In this document: one piece after another, positions 59,598 to 64,000 of the stretch
How the letters are laid out: each line of letters starts with the position of its first letter
How positions within the stretch are numbered: the first letter of the stretch is position 1
Assembly: GCA_001936135.1 (NCBI GenBank)
Contig: CP012818.1
Coordinates: 992,001-1,056,000, forward strand
DNA length: 64,000 nt
Source of the DNA: Saccharomycopsis fibuligera x Saccharomycopsis cf. fibuligera
Taxonomy: Eukaryota > Ascomycota > Saccharomycetes > Ascoideales > Saccharomycopsidaceae
Reading direction: 5' to 3'
Translations under genes and position numbers: made by a program
Notes under the pieces: model-generated
Told to the model about the DNA's origin: nothing
Seen by the model: the letters and a program-made list of their open reading frames with translations, nothing else
Databases searched by the model: none

Positions 59598-62072
59598 TCA
59601 AAAGTATTGACTATTTATCCATCTGAGACATTTTTGTATTTCCGCGATATCACTGTAATTAACGTTTAAAAGCTCTTCATCCTTGGCAGCATCCAAGAGC
59701 ACAAGATTAATCAAAGAGTCACAATAAGTTCTTGATGATGATGTTTTTACAGTCAACCTGATTGAGAGGGTAGATTTACTCTTGGCCGTATCAGAATCTT
59801 GGCTACTAGCATTAGCAACACCGACAGTACCATAATCAACAGCATCGGCAAAAGTATCAATGTTTTCTTCTTTAATTGTGAGCAATGAACCAGTTGGAGT
59901 GGTGATCTTATTGAATATGTTATTCTTATCATAACAAACGTTATAGTTCTTGGACAAACTTATTTTAAAATTTTTTTCAGATTTCAATATCTGTTTGTCG
60001 TCATTCACTTTATTAAAACTTCTGTAAACAAGCTTATTCAGTTTTGAGTCAATAATTTGCGTTGCATATTCTAGTTCTTCTTCATAAAGCGAAATCAAGC
60101 TCTTAATCAACTTCTTCAAAAACTTCTCATGATTGATATGTCCAATAAGTGGACGCAAAAGCAATGGAATATTGCTTCCTGGAATTACCACCACATTGTT
60201 GCTGTTATTACTAAAATTTTCATAAAGATTTTTCTTATGGTAATAGCAAAGCATTAGCCTAAGGAAATTGATAATATAGTCTGCCTTCTTGTTGTTTTTG
60301 ATTAATTTTTCGAAGTCTTTTTCAATACTATTGTTGCTTCCGCCATCAGCACTATTACCATTGCTTCCTGCTCCTCCTCCTCCTCCTATCCCTGGGGAAG
60401 CACTTAAACTGCGTGCTTCAATTTGCCTTTCTTCAAAATTTCTTCGTTGTGTTTCCAATTCTTCGTCAATGTTCATTGTAACGTATGAAATCTCAATCAA
60501 TTCATCTTCGAGCTCCACTGTGATTTTGCTATTCGATACAATCTTCACCCCATACGGCAATAGCAACTTGGCTTCTTTTACTAATTGATAAAATAGTTCC
60601 TCTTCGAATATCCTATTGCGGGCTTTGTTAATTTCTTTCTGGATCTTGTGATAATTTACCCCTGATGGTTTCTTTGTCTGCACATTACTGTCATTACCTC
60701 TATTATTCTTATCAAAAATGCTTGACTCACTCACTAAAATAAATTCATTATTCACCTTCTCATACAACTTCACTACAACTTTATTTTCAAGTGTATTACT
60801 CTTGTTGCTAGGGCTAGCAGCACTGCTGCCTGCAGCAGTCACAGCTGCTGCTGCAGCCGAAGCAGAACCAGTCACCACGGGCACGAAAACCAATTCACCA
60901 TTCGTCTTAGATTTTTTCAACACAGCGATGCCACGGTTTAGTTTGTATCGCGACCCAGAATCTTGATATCCATACTTGATGGCAATATCGGCATTGCTCA
61001 CTTTGAACAATACTTCCTCGTACCGTTTGTAATTTTTTGTCAAGTTGCTCAGATCATTGTTATTTAATTGAAAATCTCTGCTATTGACAAAGTTCAAGCA
61101 ATCAACAAATGAAATTCTATGCAAGTTTTCAAAATAATTTTTTTCCTTGATAACATCACTTTTCAAGAATTCAAGTTTAGCGCCAATGAGCCGCACTGCG
61201 TTCTCTAAACTTTCCAATTTCCAACTCACTAAGGCCATTTTATTAACCAGTTTTGACTGAGTTTTGTCATTTTTATTAATGTTATTGTTGTTGTTATTGT
61301 TGTTATTGTTGTTATTAGCAGTTTCAGAAGCGTTTTCTCCATTATCTTCAGGCGGGGCAATACGATCACTGTTCAAAGAACCTAAAGGAATGAATTGTTT
61401 CAAGTGTGGAGACATTGATGTTTTTCCGACATTCGGCCTAAGCGAGGTTACTAACAATGATATGAAGTCTAGTGAAAGTGATGCTTCATTGAGAGAGGAC
61501 CTTATTAATTTGCCTAAATTGTTCTTATTGTCGTAAAATTTTTGAAGTCGTGCTTTTTCTAAAGCGAGTTTTTCAGTAAGGATTCTTTTTTGTTCTGCTT
61601 CATTCTGTATATCGTGTTCTAATTTCTCCTTGTTGATGGGTTGTTTATCAGTTTGTACACTTCTTTTACCTTCATCAATTTCCATTGCTGAATCGTCCAA
61701 CAGATCAGCTGCATTATCATAATCATCATTGTTGTTACTAGTACTACCAATATTATTGTTGTTACCGTCATAATCTTCATTTTCTGGGGTCAATTCTTTA
61801 AAAATATTCAAATATCTTTCAAGTTCGCTCTTAGCACTATCATCGCCATTAATCTCTCTTTGTTTGGCCAACTTGAGTCTAATTTTTTCATTAACAATTT
61901 CATTCTGCAAGTCTTCTTCGTTCAAAGCAAGAAATTCTCCATCTCGCTCATGATTGACTCTAGTGATCAAATTAAAAAGCGAAAGATCCTCTGGATTTGT
62001 TTGGAATGGGTCTTTGAACGCTGTGGCTGAAATCAACCCTGGATCTAGTTTTAGTGGTATGCTTTCTTCCAT
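59598..62072 (-). CDS. SRB4: Mediator head subunit Srb4/Med17
   Basis: 824 codons from ATG 62072 (MEESIPLKLDPGLI, matching yeast KLALDPNLI); the frame extends 19 codons further but only from a TTG. Conserved blocks are RSSLNEASLSLDFISLLVTSL (yeast MNESSLALEFVSLLLSS), SMSPHLKQFIPLGSLNSDRI, IAIKYGYQDSGSRYKLNRGIAVL and the C-terminal LRLMLCYYHKKNL with LLRPLIGHI. The yeast protein has IKYGYEDSGSTYKHDRGIA at the same place, which makes the call firm. Med17 is the architectural core of the Mediator head and is essential for Pol II transcription. Inserts of Asn (61,270-61,320) and Gly/Ser add length against yeast's 687 residues. Confidence 0.93.
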   Translation of the reverse strand: MEESIPLKLDPGLISATAFKDPFQTNPEDLSLFNLITRVNHERDGEFLALNEEDLQNEIVNEKIRLKLAKQREINGDDSAKSELERYLNIFKELTPENEDYDGNNNNIGSTSNNNDDYDNAADLLDDSAMEIDEGKRSVQTDKQPINKEKLEHDIQNEAEQKRILTEKLALEKARLQKFYDNKNNLGKLIRSSLNEASLSLDFISLLVTSLRPNVGKTSMSPHLKQFIPLGSLNSDRIAPPEDNGENASETANNNNNNNNNNNNINKNDKTQSKLVNKMALVSWKLESLENAVRLIGAKLEFLKSDVIKEKNYFENLHRISFVDCLNFVNSRDFQLNNNDLSNLTKNYKRYEEVLFKVSNADIAIKYGYQDSGSRYKLNRGIAVLKKSKTNGELVFVPVVTGSASAAAAAVTAAGSSAASPSNKSNTLENKVVVKLYEKVNNEFILVSESSIFDKNNRGNDSNVQTKKPSGVNYHKIQKEINKARNRIFEEELFYQLVKEAKLLLPYGVKIVSNSKITVELEDELIEISYVTMNIDEELETQRRNFEERQIEARSLSASPGIGGGGGAGSNGNSADGGSNNSIEKDFEKLIKNNKKADYIINFLRLMLCYYHKKNLYENFSNNSNNVVVIPGSNIPLLLRPLIGHINHEKFLKKLIKSLISLYEEELEYATQIIDSKLNKLVYRSFNKVNDDKQILKSEKNFKISLSKNYNVCYDKNNIFNKITTPTGSLLTIKEENIDTFADAVDYGTVGVANASSQDSDTAKSKSTLSIRLTVKTSSSRTYCDSLINLVLLDAAKDEELLNVNYSDIAEIQKCLRWINSQYF

Positions 62073-63374
62073 TGGTGTTTGCTTGTTGATGGTTAAGTAT
62101 ATGATTCTAGAGCAGTTCTCATGTTGCAACCCATTATTCTTGTAATAATCATCACTAACTAAATAAAATTACATGCTACAGTTTGAAGAAAAGAGAGAGA
62201 AAAAAAATAGATCATGTGATATTAACGTGATCTATCTTTTATGTAACACATTACAGATGTAAATGCAGAAACTGGCATTGGTATAACTTCAGTCTACGAT
62301 TCTTTGTTTGGATAAGATTCTGAAAGCTCCTTAACAGTCCTTTTAAGTAAAAGTTAAAGGATATTGAGGCTGCTATTATTTTCTTTTTTTCAGCTTCGTT
62401 TTTGTATAATTTGTCATTTTGGAGAGCTTTAAATCCTACTGAAAAATTAACTCCTGGATCTGTTACAGACTCACGGGCCAATGTTCACATTTGCATCATC
62501 ATGCATACCCACACCAAACAAGCCACTTCTATGCTGCCCCTCCCTCATATGTCTGCACAAAATATCCACTCAGCTATTTGATTAAGCACTAATATCAAAA
62601 TAATCGGTGTAGGAAACAGATTGTGTGACTAATGAGTTGAACTTTATGATAACTTATACATTGTGTCTTTTTCATCTGACTGCGTTTCGATTCCCATAGT
62701 TTTATAAACGCCTGTCACTTTCATTTGTTTCAATTTGAGGCTTAAGTGTAAATACAGACACGACCACGTAATATTGAGTGGTGTCACCTCAATGGATAAT
62801 TGATAACGTATAATAATTTTTAATTGTCTTTAATTGAATTTCAACTTGTATATATGCTTTTTTAGATAACGTCAGCATAAATCAAGCAACATAGCATTTC
62901 TTAACTTAAAATTCAGCAGTTATTAAGAAAGAGAGAAACAACATTATAAAAGAACATTATTATTTTCAATAAATAAAGGCATGATAAATACAATAATGGA
63001 AAATAAGCAAAACTTAAAGAAAGATAGAAACAACCAGAGCAGAAAAGCTAAACAAACAAGCAATAAAAGTAAGCTAAAACCAACTAAGCATTTTTAGAGA
63101 ACAAATGATCTAGTTTGCAATATAATTTAAACTGGACCAAGAAAAAGGATATAATAATAAACAAGCAACAGAAAAAAAACAAGAAAGTCAAAATTGAAAG
63201 GTGGAACAAGTAACAGAACCAAAGAGTCTTTTTTAACTAAAACAAAAACAAAATTGAGAAACTGATAATGAAACAATAACAAAAGGCTAACAAAATTAGA
63301 AAAAAAAAAAAAAAAAAAAAGAAAAAGAAAAAAAAAAGAAAGAAAGAGAGAAAAAAAGACGTGAAACTGAAACT
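62073..63374. other. SRB4 upstream region and hexokinase-family 3' region
   Basis: About 1.3 kb. The right 450 bases are purine-rich on the plus strand and include a 21-base A run at 63300-63320. A 76-codon frame at 62251-62481 (minus) has no ATG and follows a stop directly, so it is not credible as a gene. Nothing else is recognised. Confidence 0.5.
63300..63320. repeat. Poly-A tract, 21 bases
   Basis: Uninterrupted A run inside a longer A/G-only stretch (63300-63358) next to the hexokinase-family stop codon. Confidence 0.9.
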
Positions 63375-64000
63375 TCACCGCATAATGTTCTTATTAATTG
63401 CCGCTGATATTGCTGCACCAAAGATAGAACTGTCATTAACAAAGTTCAACTGGTACTGTGTACTGGGATTCAATAAGCTCAAAAAATAATCAAGTTTTTC
63501 TCTGTAATAGTGGAAATGCTTTAATACTGACCCACCATATCCAACACTACTAATTCTAGTTTCCTTTCCATTTGCATTTTCTTTTTTGCTGCTCAATTTT
63601 TCTAAACTGATGATGGAGCATGCAAGAATAGCTGCTGCACGAGTAGCTACGGCCTGTATTACTCTTTTCATTGCAAACATTTCTTCATCAGAAATTGATA
63701 TTGTTGCTGGTGCATTAGAGTCATCAATTACTGTTACAGTTGCATCACTTTTTTTGCTGAATGTATTAATAAAATATTGCTTGGCAGTATCCAAGTCCAC
63801 GCTGTTAGAAATCACCGAACACACTTCACCAGTGAAGTGGTCATATTTAACAAATAACTTGTTTGAAAGAAACTGGCTGTTGTTTTTCAACAAGTATCCG
63901 TTGTTTATCAAATCAACGATAACTAACCTCGAGACTTCAGAAATATATCTGCCGGAAGTTAAAAACTCTAGCGGTTGGTTCAAGTTATTAAAATCATTAT
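63375..64000 (-). CDS. Hexokinase-family kinase, C-terminal part (cut by window edge)
   Basis: About 208 codons, open to the window end, stop at 63375. It starts inside NDFNNLNQPLEFLTSGRYIS, matching the hexokinase FE(K/M)(M/L)xSGxYLGE segment, and continues SEVSRLVIVDLINNGYLL. Then come AVATRAAAILACSIISL (cf. RAARLxACGIAAI), SVGYGGSVLKHFHYYREKL (cf. VGYDGSVYxxYPxFxxxL) and FVNDSSIFGAAISAAI (cf. xxDGSGxGAAxxAA). Two usual residues differ: Asp in YDGS is Gly, and the DGSG turn is NDSS. This divergence suggests a specialised member, such as a GlcNAc kinase (NAG5/HXK1 of Candida) or a Ylr446w-like protein, and not a main glucose hexokinase. The ATP- and sugar-binding N-terminal half is not visible. 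Confidence 0.8.
   Translation of the reverse strand, partial: NDFNNLNQPLEFLTSGRYISEVSRLVIVDLINNGYLLKNNSQFLSNKLFVKYDHFTGEVCSVISNSVDLDTAKQYFINTFSKKSDATVTVIDDSNAPATISISDEEMFAMKRVIQAVATRAAAILACSIISLEKLSSKKENANGKETRISSVGYGGSVLKHFHYYREKLDYFLSLLNPSTQYQLNFVNDSSIFGAAISAAINKNIMR

Noticed and set aside
62251-62481. 76-codon minus-strand frame upstream of SRB4
   Set aside because: No ATG and directly preceded by a stop; no family recognised.

Overview
The window is nuclear DNA of a budding yeast. Genes are short, dense and mostly single-exon. The few introns have GTATGT donors and TACTAAC/T branch sites, and the proteins are recognisable yeast orthologues. CTG codons are almost absent: I find no in-frame CTG in GSP1, HTZ1, MRT4 or AUR1, and the few that occur sit mostly in variable stretches where TTG dominates elsewhere. 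Together with Asn/Gln/Gly-rich protein inserts and very long A/T homopolymers, this suggests a CUG-Ser-clade species of the Candida parapsilosis / Lodderomyces type. That assignment is inference. Listed translations use the standard code, so each CTG is probably Ser.

Layout, left to right. 0-15 kb: partial APM4 (AP-2 mu), HTZ1 (H2A.Z), FYV7 (rRNA processing), DRS2 (P4 flippase), a FET3-type multicopper ferroxidase, an MFS sugar-porter gene, SPC3 (signal peptidase), DID4/VPS2 (ESCRT-III), MRP17 (mitochondrial ribosome). 15-24 kb is a visibly GC-rich island with NPR2 (SEACIT/GATOR1), RPL14, SFT1 (Golgi SNARE) and CAP1 (actin capping). 24-33 kb: AUR1 (IPC synthase), a 3.1-kb gene-poor stretch, a LAG1/LAC1 ceramide synthase, and HSE1 (ESCRT-0). 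34-49 kb: an unrecognised Asn-rich protein, a small putative membrane protein, UFD4 (HECT E3), MRT4 (ribosome assembly) and an unrecognised one-pass membrane protein. 49-64 kb: ATP14 (ATP synthase subunit h; first exon not found), GSP1 (Ran), a 3-kb partly GC-rich stretch, a three-RRM NAM8/NGR1-type RNA-binding protein, SRB4/MED17 (Mediator) and a partial hexokinase-family gene running off the right edge.

Functional links are loose, as expected in yeast. AUR1 and the ceramide synthase act in consecutive sphingolipid steps. HSE1 and DID4 are both ESCRT components. APM4, DRS2 and SFT1 all act in endocytic or Golgi traffic. FYV7, MRT4 and RPL14 all serve ribosome production, and the first two have PAC/RRPE-like promoter elements.

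I see no tRNA, rRNA, transposon, CRISPR array or defence-type system, and no convincing new system. The items most worth a second look are the GC islands, the two 3-kb gene-free stretches, the two unrecognised proteins, the repeat-expanded NPR2, and a very regular intron architecture.
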